DNA from: Pullichristensenella sp002068815
Lineage (GTDB): Bacteria > Bacillota > Clostridia > Christensenellales > Aristaeellaceae
Direction of reading: 5' to 3'
Assembly (NCBI GenBank): GCA_040772885.1
Contig: JAXGXF010000004.1
Location: 124,001-188,000 of the forward strand
DNA: 64,000 nucleotides
The position numbers and the translations under genes were made by a program. The notes under the pieces are model-generated. The model was not told where the DNA came from, ran no database searches, and was given only the letters and a program-made list of their open reading frames with translations. Below, in pieces: positions 33,537 to 42,170 of this stretch; the stretch's first letter is position 1; every line of letters begins with the position of its first letter.

Positions 33537-34553
33537 ATGCGGACAGACCCCAGCGTGACCATCAAGGACGTGGCGAACCGGGCCGGCGTCGCCGTCTCGA
33601 CCGTTTCCCGGGTCATCAACAATCTGGACTACGTGAGCCCCGAGACCCGGGAGAAGGTCCTGTCCGCCGCGGAAGAGCTGGGATATGTCCACAATGCGAT
33701 CGCCGCCTCGATGAAGACCGGCAAGACGAAGATGATCGTCGTGGCGATCCCCGATCTGATCAACGACTTCTTCTCCTCGGTCGTGCAGGGCGTCGAGGAA
33801 ATCTTCATTCAGAAGGGCTATTACACGCTGATCTTCGCGACAAACGAGAGCCCCTCAAAGGAGCAGGAGCTCTTCAGCGGCGTGTTCGGAAAGCTCGTCG
33901 ACGGCGCGATACTGATCCCCGCGGTCGACGACGTGCACTATTACCAGAATCTGCCGATGCCGATCGTGCTGGTCGACCGCACGCTCGGGCAGATCGACAC
34001 GGTGGTCATCAACAACTACAAGGGCGCCTACCTCGCCACGAAGGAGCTGCTCGACTTCGGCCACAAGCGCATCGCGATCCTGAACGGCGACCGAAACCGC
34101 GACTTCACGATCTGCACGAACCGCTACGACGGCTTCCTCGCCGCGATGAGCGAGGCGGGCGTGCCCGTGCGCGACGAATACGTGCGCTTCTGCCTGTGGG
34201 AGCAGGCGTCGGGATACGCGGCCACGCGCGACCTGCTCGCGCTTCCGACCCCGCCGACGGCGATCTTCGCGACGAACAACCAGCTGAGCATCGGCTGCAT
34301 GAACTACCTTCGCGAGAACAACGTCAGGATCGGGCAGGACATCTCACTGATCGCCTTCGACGATTCGCTGATGGCGCAGATCAGCTCCCCGGCCGTCAGC
34401 GTCATCTCGCGCCCGACGATCGAGATGGGCCGGATCGCGGCGAAGATGCTTTTGAACCTGCTCGGAGGAAAGCCGAACCACCACAACCGCCGCGTGATCG
34501 ACGTATACCTGACCCGCAGGGACTCCGTCGAGCGCATATCGGAAGAGGGATAG
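33537..34553 (+). CDS. LacI-family transcriptional regulator
   Basis: 338 residues. The helix-turn-helix is VTIKDVANRAGVAVSTVSRV (about 7-26), the hinge is LGYVHNAIAASMKTGKTKMI, and the sensor domain starts at VVAIPDLINDFFSSVVQGVE; ISLIAFDDSLMAQISSP is the late family block. ATG 33537 is chosen because GGGAG lies 6 bp upstream; the open frame begins 27 bp earlier. It is last in the transketolase-transport-kinase cassette with its own promoter. It probably represses that cassette through the paired motifs at 24781 and 25055 and perhaps the dyad at 28264. Confidence 0.92.
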   Translation: MRTDPSVTIKDVANRAGVAVSTVSRVINNLDYVSPETREKVLSAAEELGYVHNAIAASMKTGKTKMIVVAIPDLINDFFSSVVQGVEEIFIQKGYYTLIFATNESPSKEQELFSGVFGKLVDGAILIPAVDDVHYYQNLPMPIVLVDRTLGQIDTVVINNYKGAYLATKELLDFGHKRIAILNGDRNRDFTICTNRYDGFLAAMSEAGVPVRDEYVRFCLWEQASGYAATRDLLALPTPPTAIFATNNQLSIGCMNYLRENNVRIGQDISLIAFDDSLMAQISSPAVSVISRPTIEMGRIAAKMLLNLLGGKPNHHNRRVIDVYLTRRDSVERISEEG

Positions 34554-34749
34554 AGGCTAAGCTGACCTATAAGAAGCATTTCATGCAGAGCCCGCTGCAA
34601 AGCTCTCTTGCTGCGGGGCGAACCGCTGACAGAGGCCGCGGGCCGAAGCCGGCGGTCTTTCTTTGCGCGGCTTCGGCGCAACGCTATGAAGGCAGTTTCC
34701 GCGCCCAGAATTCCCCGGACCCGTCGTTCGCGCAGCGAGCGCGAAAAAA

Positions 34750-34796
34750 CGCGGCCCGCTCCCCGCGTGGGGAACGGGCCGCGGCCGTTTTGTTTG
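34750..34796. terminator. Strong bidirectional terminator between convergent operons
   Basis: CGCGGCCCG and CGGGCCGCG plus CCCC/GGGG form a long stem; TTTTGTTT follows on the plus side and an A6 run precedes it, giving a U run on the minus side. It ends the LacI transcript and the minus-strand transport operon. The rest of 34554-34809 shows no gene. Confidence 0.88.
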
Positions 34797-34809
34797 CCTT
34801 TGCAATGGA

Positions 34810-35856
34810 TCAGAAGTCCGCCTTCGTGACCAGCGCGACCGGGGTGTTGAACCGCTCCGGCGGCACTTCGCCGTTCAGGGCGATGATCGCCGCTTCCAGC
34901 GCGGAGTATCCCATCAGGTAGGGCTTCTGGGCGATCGTCCCGGTGAGGGCGCCGTCCTTGACGGCCTGAATGGCCTCGGGAACGCCGTCGTTTCCGATCA
35001 GCAGCAGCGTCTTGTCCTCGCCGGCCCTGTCGAACTCGTCGCTCGTGAGGATCTCGTAGCCGAGGTCCGCGGCTGCCTGCATGACGCCCAGAACCATCGT
35101 GTCGTTGTTGCAGTAGATGCCGCGAATGTTCGGGTTGGCGCGGAGGATGCTCGTGGCGACGTTCAGCGACTCAAGCCTGTCCCACTTTCCGGTCTGGGAG
35201 GCGACGAGCTTCAGGTTGGAGGAAGCAGCGGCGGCGTCGGCGAAGCCGCTGGTCCTGTCGATGGCGCACGTGTCTCCGGGGTTGCCCTCGATGACGGCGA
35301 CCTCGGCGGTCTTCGAGCCGAGCTTCTCGCTGATGAACTCAGCGGCCATCTTTCCGGAATCGTAGTTGTTCGAGCCAAGGAACGTGGTGATCACGATGCC
35401 GTTCTCATCGGCGCTGGCCTTGCTGATCTCGGCGGTATCGACGTTGATGATGACGATGCCGGCCTCCGTGGCCTTCTTCAGCCCCGGCAGGAGGTTCTGC
35501 TCGGTGATGGGGGACACGATGACCGCGTCGTAGCCCTTCACGATGCAGGTCTCCAGGATGTTCAGCTGGTCCATGACGTCCTGCTCGGACTGCACGGCAA
35601 ATACATCCGCGGTCACTCCATAGTGCGCGCCGGCGGCCTCGAAGCCTTCCTTATTCTTTACCCAGTGGGCGTTCATAAGGGTTCTGGTGATATTCGCGAT
35701 CTTGTATTCGCCCTTGGGGGTTCCCACGCCTTCCAGGAAGGACCCGTTGGTCAGGCCAGCCTCGTCGCTCAGAAATGATACCTCGCCCACCGCCGCGAAC
35801 GCGCAGGTAGCAACCAGTACCAACGCCAAAAGAAGTGACACAATCCGCTTTTCCAT
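34810..35856 (-). CDS. Sugar ABC transporter substrate-binding protein (RbsB-type)
   Basis: 348 residues. The signal peptide MEKRIVSLLLALVLVATCAF ends FAAVGEV; a Cys lies inside it but without a clear lipobox. The mature protein has GEYKIANITRTLMNAHWVKN, then VIVSPITEQNLLPGLKKATE, GIVIINVDTAE, and IRGIYCNNDTMVLGVMQAA with LLLIGNDGVPEAIQAVKDGA, the ribose-type binding fold. AGGAGG precedes ATG. Unusually it is the last gene of its operon, after dehydrogenase, ATPase and permease. A small TTCCAC/GTGGAA hairpin (35879-35894) lies between it and the permease gene. Confidence 0.9.
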   Translation of the reverse strand: MEKRIVSLLLALVLVATCAFAAVGEVSFLSDEAGLTNGSFLEGVGTPKGEYKIANITRTLMNAHWVKNKEGFEAAGAHYGVTADVFAVQSEQDVMDQLNILETCIVKGYDAVIVSPITEQNLLPGLKKATEAGIVIINVDTAEISKASADENGIVITTFLGSNNYDSGKMAAEFISEKLGSKTAEVAVIEGNPGDTCAIDRTSGFADAAAASSNLKLVASQTGKWDRLESLNVATSILRANPNIRGIYCNNDTMVLGVMQAAADLGYEILTSDEFDRAGEDKTLLLIGNDGVPEAIQAVKDGALTGTIAQKPYLMGYSALEAAIIALNGEVPPERFNTPVALVTKADF

Positions 35857-35896
35857 ACACCTAACCTCCTATTTTTTATTCCACTTGTGTGGAAAA

Positions 35897-36856
35897 CTAT
35901 TTGCGCTTGGCCTTTCCGAACGAATCCAGGAGCATCGCCGCGATCAGTATCAGGCCGACGACGACGATCTTGTAATAGGTCGGCACGTTCAGAAGCGTCA
36001 GGCCGTTGTTCATCGCGCTGATGAGAACCGCTCCGACGAGCGTTCCGGAAATCCTCGATTCGCCCCCCGACATCGACGTCCCGCCGATGACCACCGCGGC
36101 GATCGCGTCGAGCTCGGCGCCGCTTCCGATCGTCGGCTCGGCCGCGCCCAGACGGGCCGTGGCGACGATTCCGCCGCCGATCGCGCACATGACCGCGCTG
36201 TAGACGTACGCCCAGCAGATCGTCTTTTCGACGCCGATGCCGGAGAGGCGGGCCGCTTCCTTGTTGTTTCCGATCGCGGTCAGGTGGCGGCCTTTGATCT
36301 GCTTTGAGAAGATGAACCACGAGATGAGGAAGATGATGCCGAACACGATGACCGGCATGGGGATGATGTTGAACAGCATGCCTCCGCCGATCACGCGGAA
36401 CGTAGCCGGCAGGTTGTAGACCGTGTAACCGCCCGTGAGGATCAGCGCGATGCCCCGGTAGACGTTCATCGTCGCCAGGGTCGCGATGAAGGGCTGCATC
36501 TTGCCCTTTGTCACCAGAAGCCCGGTGGAGAGCCCGCAGCAGGCGCCGACCAGAATTCCGAACAGGCCGGCCAGCGGCCAGGAGAACCCCTCGTTCATCA
36601 GCAGCGCCGCGACGACGCCGCTCAGCGCCCAGACGGGCCCTACGGAGAGGTCGATGCCCCCGGTCGTTATGACGAATGTCATGCCCAGCGCGATGATGCC
36701 GTTGATCGACGCCTGTTTTGCGACGTCCATCAGGTTGCCCAGATTTAGGAAGTAGGGGCTCGCGATGGAGAGCACGACGATGATGAGGAACAGGAACATA
36801 ACGACGATATTGTTCTTGAGCAGCAGCTTGATATCGTCCTTCTTCTCGGCCATCAT
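35897..36856 (-). CDS. Sugar ABC transporter permease (RbsC-type)
   Basis: 319 residues, hydrophobic with about nine spans. IIALGMTFVITTGGIDLSVG and the ATPase-contact loop KGRHLTAIGNNKEAARLSGI are RbsC family marks; DAIAAVVIGGTSMSGGESRI is the periplasmic-side conserved loop. GAGGG lies 7 bp ahead of the first of two ATG codons. It works with the ATPase encoded 21 bp upstream and the binding protein downstream. Confidence 0.92.
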   Translation of the reverse strand: MMAEKKDDIKLLLKNNIVVMFLFLIIVVLSIASPYFLNLGNLMDVAKQASINGIIALGMTFVITTGGIDLSVGPVWALSGVVAALLMNEGFSWPLAGLFGILVGACCGLSTGLLVTKGKMQPFIATLATMNVYRGIALILTGGYTVYNLPATFRVIGGGMLFNIIPMPVIVFGIIFLISWFIFSKQIKGRHLTAIGNNKEAARLSGIGVEKTICWAYVYSAVMCAIGGGIVATARLGAAEPTIGSGAELDAIAAVVIGGTSMSGGESRISGTLVGAVLISAMNNGLTLLNVPTYYKIVVVGLILIAAMLLDSFGKAKRK

Positions 36857-36877
36857 TTTCTTTCCCTCTTTTTGTTT

Positions 36878-38377
36878 TTATCCAGCCGCATAGTGCATGA
36901 TGGTGTTGGCGTTGATGTCGTTGCCGTCGAGGATGCTCAGTATCCGCCCCTCGCGCATCACGGCGACCCTGTCGCAGAGCAGCATTACCTCTTCGAGCTC
37001 GGAGGAGATCACGATGACCGCCTTGCCCTCCTGGGCGAGCTTGTTGATCTGCAAATAGATGTCCTGCTTCGCGCCCACATCGACGCCCTTCGTGGGCTCG
37101 TCGAAGACCAAGATCTTGCTGTTCGTGTGCAGCCAGCGGGCGATCATCACCTTTTGCTGGTTGCCGCCGCTGAGCCTGTTCACATGCTGGCGGTGGCTGG
37201 CGATCTTGATTTCGAGCTTCTTGACGAACTCGTTGCAGGTGCTGGTCAGCGCGCTTTCGTTGACGACCCCGATCGCGGAGGAAATCTCCTTGTAGCCGGA
37301 GACCATGATGTTGTTCTTGATGTCCATCGTGGGCATGATCCCGGACAGCTTTCTGTCCTCGGTCACAAAGCCGATGCCCTTCTGGATCGCGTCGTACGGG
37401 CTCTTGGGCGCCCCCGGAACGCCGTCGAGCACGATCTCGCCGCTGTCGATTTTGTCCGCGCCGAATATCGCCATCAAAAGCTCGCTCCTCCCGGCGCCCT
37501 TCAGCCCGAAGAAGCCGAACACCTCGCCCTTGTGCACGTCGAAGCTGACGCCGTGGAAGCGCCCGCCGCGGGAGAGGTTTTTGACCTCGAGGGCCATCGG
37601 CATCGACTCGATGACGCCGAGCTCCCGGTGCTCGCGCTGGAAGAACTGCTTGTCGCCGACCATCAGATTGATGAGCTCGGGGCGCTGAACCTCCTCCGCG
37701 TAGACCTCGCCGACCTTCGAGTCGTCGCGCATGACGATCATCTTGTCCGAAACGCGGATGATCTCCTCGAGCTTGTGGGAGATGAAGATGATCGACGTGC
37801 CCCTGTTCCGGAACTCGACCATCCTCTTGAGCAGCGACTCCGCCTCGACCAGCGTCAGCGCCGTCGTCGGCTCGTCGAGTATCAGCACCCGCGGGTTGCT
37901 GACGAGGCAGCGGGCGATCTCGATGAGCTGCTGGTTCGCAACGCTCAGGCGGCCGACCTTTTCGTCGAGCCGGAAGTTCAGGTTCATCATGTCGAGCGCG
38001 CGCTTTGCGTACTCGTGGTTCGCTTCCTTGTTGAATACCTTCAGCGGCCCGCGCGTGTGCTCGCGGCCGAGCACGATGTTGTCCGTGACGGAAAGCGTCG
38101 GAATGAGGCTCAGCTCCTGCTGAACCATGGCGATGCGCAGCTGGCGGGCGACGATGGGGCTCGAGACCACGACGGCCTTTCCGTCGATCAATATCTCGCC
38201 GCTGTCGGGCTGTATTCCCCCGGAGAGTATCTTCATCAGCGTGGACTTCCCGGCGCCGTTCTCCCCCACGAGGCCGATGATCTGCCCCTCCTCGAGGGTG
38301 AGATCGACGTCGCGGAGGACGGTGACTCCCGAGTACGTCTTTCGGATCCGCCGCATCTCCAGTACGGGGCTACTCAT
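36878..38377 (-). CDS. Sugar ABC transporter ATP-binding protein, double-domain (RbsA-type)
   Basis: 499 residues. Module one has GENGAGKST, GRLSVANQQLIEIARCL and VLILDEPTTALT. Module two has GLKGAGRSELLMAIFG (degenerate Walker A typical of the family), RLSGGNQQKVMIARWL and LVFDEPTKGVDVGAKQDIYL. Its ribosome site GGAGGAG overlaps the end of the dehydrogenase gene, 6 bp away. It powers the import of the same sugar that the dehydrogenase or the plus-strand isomerase and kinase then process. Confidence 0.92.
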   Translation of the reverse strand: MSSPVLEMRRIRKTYSGVTVLRDVDLTLEEGQIIGLVGENGAGKSTLMKILSGGIQPDSGEILIDGKAVVVSSPIVARQLRIAMVQQELSLIPTLSVTDNIVLGREHTRGPLKVFNKEANHEYAKRALDMMNLNFRLDEKVGRLSVANQQLIEIARCLVSNPRVLILDEPTTALTLVEAESLLKRMVEFRNRGTSIIFISHKLEEIIRVSDKMIVMRDDSKVGEVYAEEVQRPELINLMVGDKQFFQREHRELGVIESMPMALEVKNLSRGGRFHGVSFDVHKGEVFGFFGLKGAGRSELLMAIFGADKIDSGEIVLDGVPGAPKSPYDAIQKGIGFVTEDRKLSGIMPTMDIKNNIMVSGYKEISSAIGVVNESALTSTCNEFVKKLEIKIASHRQHVNRLSGGNQQKVMIARWLHTNSKILVFDEPTKGVDVGAKQDIYLQINKLAQEGKAVIVISSELEEVMLLCDRVAVMREGRILSILDGNDINANTIMHYAAG

Positions 38378-38383
38378 ACTGCG

Positions 38384-39430
38384 TCACTCCTCCGGAACAA
38401 GTATGGCCTTGAGGATTCTCTCGCTGCTGATCGCCTCGAACGCCTCGTTGATTTCGCGGAGCGGGAACGTCCTCTTCGTAAACGGCGACACGTCCAGCTT
38501 CCCCTCGCTCATCATCTTGAGGACCATCCTGTTCTGCGCGACGGTCGAGGCGTGGCATCCGAAGACGCCGACCTCCTTGTAGTGGATGATGTTGCTGTCG
38601 ATGAAGCCCGTGCTCTCGGTCGGGAGCCCGCCGAACAGGCTGACGCGCCCGGCCTTGGCGACGATGCTCATCGCGTTTTTCTGCGCGGGGCCGACCGAGC
38701 AGGCGACGATCGCCACGTCGACGCCCTCTCCGTCGGTGTTGTCCAGCACGATCTGCCGGAAATCCTCCCGGGCGGAGTTGATCGCGATCAGCGCGGGGAA
38801 GATTCCCTTGGCGGCTTCGATCCTCGTGTCGTTGACTTCAATGAGGAAGACCTTCGACGCGCCCTTGCGATACGCCAGCTCCGCGTGCATCGTGCCGATA
38901 AAGCCCGAGCCGAATATCGCGACCGTGTCGCCACTGCCGATGTTCAGGTATTCCTGCGCGTTGTAGACGCAGGCGATCGGCTCCGCCAGGACCGCCTCGA
39001 TGGCCTTGAGGTTCTCGGGAACGAGCGTGACGTGGTCCTGCTCGAAGGCCTCCGCGGGAATCTCCATATACTCCGCGAACGTTCCGTCGAAATCGAAGCC
39101 GATGGTCTTCAGGTTGTTGCAGAGGTTCGTCCTGCCCTTTTTGCAGGACGGGCATTCGCCGCAGCCGATTGCCGGCGCGATCTGCACGCGGTCCCCGAGC
39201 TTGAAGCCCTTTACGTCTCCCCCGAGTTCGACGATCGTCCCCACGGCCTCGTGGCCGATGATCCGGGGGAGCCCCGTGATCTTCGAGGAGCCGAACCGGT
39301 AGGTCCGCAAATCCGTGCCGCAGATGGACGCGGCGTTTACCTTGATGACGGCGCCTGCTTCCGAAGCCTTCGGAACCTCTGTCTCCCGCAGTTTGAGACT
39401 TCCGGGACCTTCGTAGAAAAAAGCTAACAT
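38384..39430 (-). CDS. Zinc-dependent alcohol/polyol dehydrogenase (MDR superfamily)
   Basis: 348 residues. ASICGTDLRTY (catalytic zinc Cys), GHEAVGTIVELGG (His-Glu), and the structural-zinc loop CGECPSCKKGRTNLC are present; VAIFGSGFIGTMHAELAYRK is the cofactor glycine motif and IEVNDTRIEAAKG holds an acidic residue suited to NAD. It is the first gene of the minus-strand operon, directly behind a good promoter. It is likely a polyol-2-dehydrogenase or threonine-dehydrogenase-like enzyme acting on the imported substrate to give a ketose. Confidence 0.9.
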   Translation of the reverse strand: MLAFFYEGPGSLKLRETEVPKASEAGAVIKVNAASICGTDLRTYRFGSSKITGLPRIIGHEAVGTIVELGGDVKGFKLGDRVQIAPAIGCGECPSCKKGRTNLCNNLKTIGFDFDGTFAEYMEIPAEAFEQDHVTLVPENLKAIEAVLAEPIACVYNAQEYLNIGSGDTVAIFGSGFIGTMHAELAYRKGASKVFLIEVNDTRIEAAKGIFPALIAINSAREDFRQIVLDNTDGEGVDVAIVACSVGPAQKNAMSIVAKAGRVSLFGGLPTESTGFIDSNIIHYKEVGVFGCHASTVAQNRMVLKMMSEGKLDVSPFTKRTFPLREINEAFEAISSERILKAILVPEE

Positions 39431-39467
39431 TTTTTGTCTCCATATTTGTTCTTATCGTTACATTTTA

Positions 39468-39496
39468 ATGGTAAACTATGCCGATTGATCTGTCAA
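39468..39496 (-). promoter_or_regulatory. Promoter of the dehydrogenase-transport operon
   Basis: Minus strand: perfect TTGACA, 17 bp, TACCAT. The dyad TTAC-N9-GTAA overlaps the -10 box (about 39459-39475) and could be an operator. Confidence 0.7.
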
Positions 39497-39802
39497 GAGA
39501 TATATCCAACAAAGTTATTACAGCATTTTTGTCGATTTTGGACTGTTTCTCACACAAAACGTGGGACAATTTGGGTTTTGATTTTCCGCCGCCGACGGGA
39601 ACGGTTTCTGCGGGGAGGCGCCGCCGCTCCCGAAAGCGCGCGGAATCCTTGCGTTCTCCGGTTTCGGGCTTCTCCGGCGCCGTTGCGAGGGAAAACTAAC
39701 ATTTTCGCGCCTTTTATTGTTCCAATCATCTCATTCATATGATAAACAGCGGGAATCCGGCCGTTATGGAATATTATTAACAAATAAGTCACAGTTATTA
39801 TG

Positions 39803-39831
39803 TTGACGCGCGGCCGCTTTGCGCCTAAAAT
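39803..39831 (+). promoter_or_regulatory. Promoter of the isomerase-dehydrogenase-kinase operon
   Basis: TTGACG, 17 bp, TAAAAT, about 35 bp before the start at 39867, which has CGGAGGGCG as ribosome site. Confidence 0.75.
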
Positions 39832-39866
39832 GGAGTGAGAAATGATGACAATATTTCGGAGGGCGT

Positions 39867-41078
39867 ATGTCTGATTCACCGAAGCTCTTTCTGGCAATGG
39901 ACAACTGCTTCGCCATAAAGCGATGGATTACCCCCGCCCAGTGGTTCCCGGTGATCAAGGAGATGGGCGCGACGAGCATCGAGGCGAGCACCGACAACGA
40001 GGTCGATCCGCTGTTCCTCCCGGCCTCCTATATGGACGACTGGGTGGCGGAGGTGAAGGCGCTTGAAAAGGAGCACGGCATCCGCGTGCGCTCCTTCTTT
40101 ACCGGATACCAGACCTACCGGACCGCGGGGCTGGCCCACCCCGACCAGAGGGTGCGCACGAAGCTCGTCGAGGACTGGTACAAGCCGCTCATCTGCAAGG
40201 CTGGCCAGCTCGACGCCGACATCGGGTTCTCGTTCCACGCCGTCTGCGAGGAGGAGCTCGGTTCGCCGGAGAGGTATTGGGAGGCCATCCGCAGGTCGAA
40301 CGAGTGCTTCGCGCACCTCGCCGCGTTCGCGTGGGAGCACAACCGCGTGAAGCTCTGCTGCGAGCAGATGTACGCGCCGTACCAGCCGCCGTTTACGATC
40401 GAATCCGCCCGCCGGATGCTCAAGGACGTATACGGGATGGGCGGCAGGCCCTTCTACATCGCAAACGACGTCGGGCACATGGTGGGCCAAAGGCGCTTCC
40501 GCATGCCGGACGCCGGGGCGATCGCGGCGGCGGTGGGGCAGGTTCGGAGCCTCGGCCGCACGAGGGACATCTGGCTCGGACCCGCCTCCATGTATAAGAA
40601 GGTATACGACCAGGCCGGCAGGCCGGCGGGGACCGACGAGGCGTTTTCCCGGGCCGCGGCCCGGGAATTGCGGGACGACTTCCCGTATATGTTCTCCTTC
40701 GGCGAGGGGGACGGCGACCCGTACGCGTGGATACGGGAGCTCGGCGCGTATTCGCCGATCGTGCACATGCAGCAGACGGACGGCGTCCGCTCGTCCCACG
40801 CCCCGTTCACGGCCGAGACGAACCGGACAGGGATCATCGCGCCCGGCAAGGTGCTCCGGGCCATGAAGGAGAGCTTCGATCGCGAAGAGGAGGAGGGCAT
40901 GCCGCCCAAGACCGACCGCGTGACGCTCGCCTTCGAGCTCTTCATTTCCAATGTATCGTATCCGCACGACTATCTCGAGGACCTGAAGGAGACGGTGGCC
41001 CACTGGAAAAGGTACATCCCGGAGGACGGGATGACCCTTGACGAAGCGGTCGAATGGCTGGAGAGAATTGAAAAATAA
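39867..41078 (+). CDS. Sugar isomerase/epimerase-like TIM-barrel protein
   Basis: 403 residues, longer than the usual 280-330 for xylose-isomerase-like TIM barrels. Visible blocks: MGATSIEASTDNEVDPLF, IRVRSFFTGYQTYRTAG, KLCCEQMYAPYQPPFTIES (Glu as likely metal ligand), FYIANDVGHMVGQRRF (Asp/His) and PIVHMQQTDGVRSSHAPF (His). These alternate Glu/Asp/His positions suggest a divalent-metal site. Its neighbours are a 2-hydroxyacid dehydrogenase and an AraB-like kinase on the same transcript. A plausible role is aldose-ketose isomerisation ahead of phosphorylation. I cannot name the sugar. Confidence 0.75.
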   Translation: MSDSPKLFLAMDNCFAIKRWITPAQWFPVIKEMGATSIEASTDNEVDPLFLPASYMDDWVAEVKALEKEHGIRVRSFFTGYQTYRTAGLAHPDQRVRTKLVEDWYKPLICKAGQLDADIGFSFHAVCEEELGSPERYWEAIRRSNECFAHLAAFAWEHNRVKLCCEQMYAPYQPPFTIESARRMLKDVYGMGGRPFYIANDVGHMVGQRRFRMPDAGAIAAAVGQVRSLGRTRDIWLGPASMYKKVYDQAGRPAGTDEAFSRAAARELRDDFPYMFSFGEGDGDPYAWIRELGAYSPIVHMQQTDGVRSSHAPFTAETNRTGIIAPGKVLRAMKESFDREEEEGMPPKTDRVTLAFELFISNVSYPHDYLEDLKETVAHWKRYIPEDGMTLDEAVEWLERIEK

Positions 41079-41093
41079 GCGCGGAGGTCTGTT

Positions 41094-42149
41094 ATGAAGG
41101 GTCTTGTCATCGGCGATTACCTGCTCCCGACGGAGGTGCTGGAGGGCTTCTTTCACGGCGACGGAATCGAGGAATTCATCACCTCCTACGAAAAGACCGA
41201 CTTTGTCGTAAAGACGAGGGCGGAGATACGCAACGTCTGGAGGCAGCTCGAGCTGCACGGGCCGTCCGGGGTGCCCTATCCGGAGGCCATGCCCCAAATG
41301 GTCGAGGACGCGGAGGTGCTCGTCGTCCACATCTGCCCGGTGTGCAGGGAGATCATCCAGAGGGCGAAGAAGCTGAAGCTGATCGTCTCGGCCCGCGGCG
41401 GGCTCGAGAACATCGACCTCGAGGAGGCGACGAAGCGCGGGATTCCCGTGATCCACACGCCGCACCACAACGCGAACGCCGTCGCCGAATACACGGTGGG
41501 CATGATGCTCGCGGAGACCAGGAACATCGCCCGCTCCCACCTCGCGCTCCGGGAGGGGAAGTGGCAGGAATTCTACCCCAATTCGAGCTTCATCCCGGAG
41601 CTCGCGGAGCTGAAGGTCGGCATCGTGGGCTTCGGCCAGAACGGGCAGCTCGTCTGCGAGAAGCTCCGGAGCTTCGATACGACGATTCTCGTCTCCGATC
41701 CGTTCGTCGCGGACGACGCGATCCGGCAGGCCGGCTTCATCCCGATGAAGCTCGAGGAGCTGCTCAGGGAGGCGGACATCGTCTCGCTGCACGTGCGGCT
41801 GACGAAGCAGACGGAGAGGATGATCGGCGAGGGGGAATTCGCCTTGATGAAGCCGACGGCCTATCTGATCAACACCGCCCGCTCGGGCCTCGTCGACACG
41901 CAGGCGCTGATCGGCGCGCTGAAGAACAAGGTCATCCAGGGCGCCGCGATCGACGTGTTCGATACGGAGCCGCTTCCCGCCGACAGCGAGCTGACCAGGC
42001 TCGAAAACCTGACGGCGACGAACCACCGCGCGGGCGACACGAGGGCCTCCTATTGGAACGCGCCGAACCTGATGCGCAAGCAGGCCCTGAAGCTGTTCCG
42101 CGGCGAGACCCCGAGATTTGTCGCAAACCGGCAGGTTCTCGAGAAATAA
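41094..42149 (+). CDS. D-isomer-specific 2-hydroxyacid dehydrogenase family protein
   Basis: 351 residues. The glycine motif VGIVGFGQNGQLVCEKL is nearly canonical (G-x-G-x-x-G with Asn inserted), INTARSGLVDTQALIGAL carries the catalytic Arg, and LTATNHRAGDT carries the catalytic His. The middle acid region reads IDVFDTEPLP. The substrate-binding part is unusual in starting with a long segment before the usual ARGGLENID block. It is cotranscribed with the isomerase-like gene upstream and the FGGY kinase downstream. It may reduce a 2-keto acid or oxidise a sugar acid belonging to the same pathway. Confidence 0.88.
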   Translation: MKGLVIGDYLLPTEVLEGFFHGDGIEEFITSYEKTDFVVKTRAEIRNVWRQLELHGPSGVPYPEAMPQMVEDAEVLVVHICPVCREIIQRAKKLKLIVSARGGLENIDLEEATKRGIPVIHTPHHNANAVAEYTVGMMLAETRNIARSHLALREGKWQEFYPNSSFIPELAELKVGIVGFGQNGQLVCEKLRSFDTTILVSDPFVADDAIRQAGFIPMKLEELLREADIVSLHVRLTKQTERMIGEGEFALMKPTAYLINTARSGLVDTQALIGALKNKVIQGAAIDVFDTEPLPADSELTRLENLTATNHRAGDTRASYWNAPNLMRKQALKLFRGETPRFVANRQVLEK

Positions 42150-42170
42150 TCCATGCGGAGGGAGCTTGGC

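Larger units (their letters stand above)
39431..39866. other. Divergent AT-rich control region between two sugar operons
   Basis: No gene is supported in these 436 bp. It holds a minus-strand promoter (39468-39496) near its left end and a plus-strand promoter (39803-39831) near its right end. The middle (about 39585-39690) is GC-rich and looks like worn coding or hairpin-rich sequence without a recognisable product. Confidence 0.65.

Noticed and set aside
36872..39427. 851-residue plus-strand open frame opposite the ABC ATPase and dehydrogenase
   Set aside because: It is an antisense shadow of two well-defined minus-strand genes with low-complexity composition.
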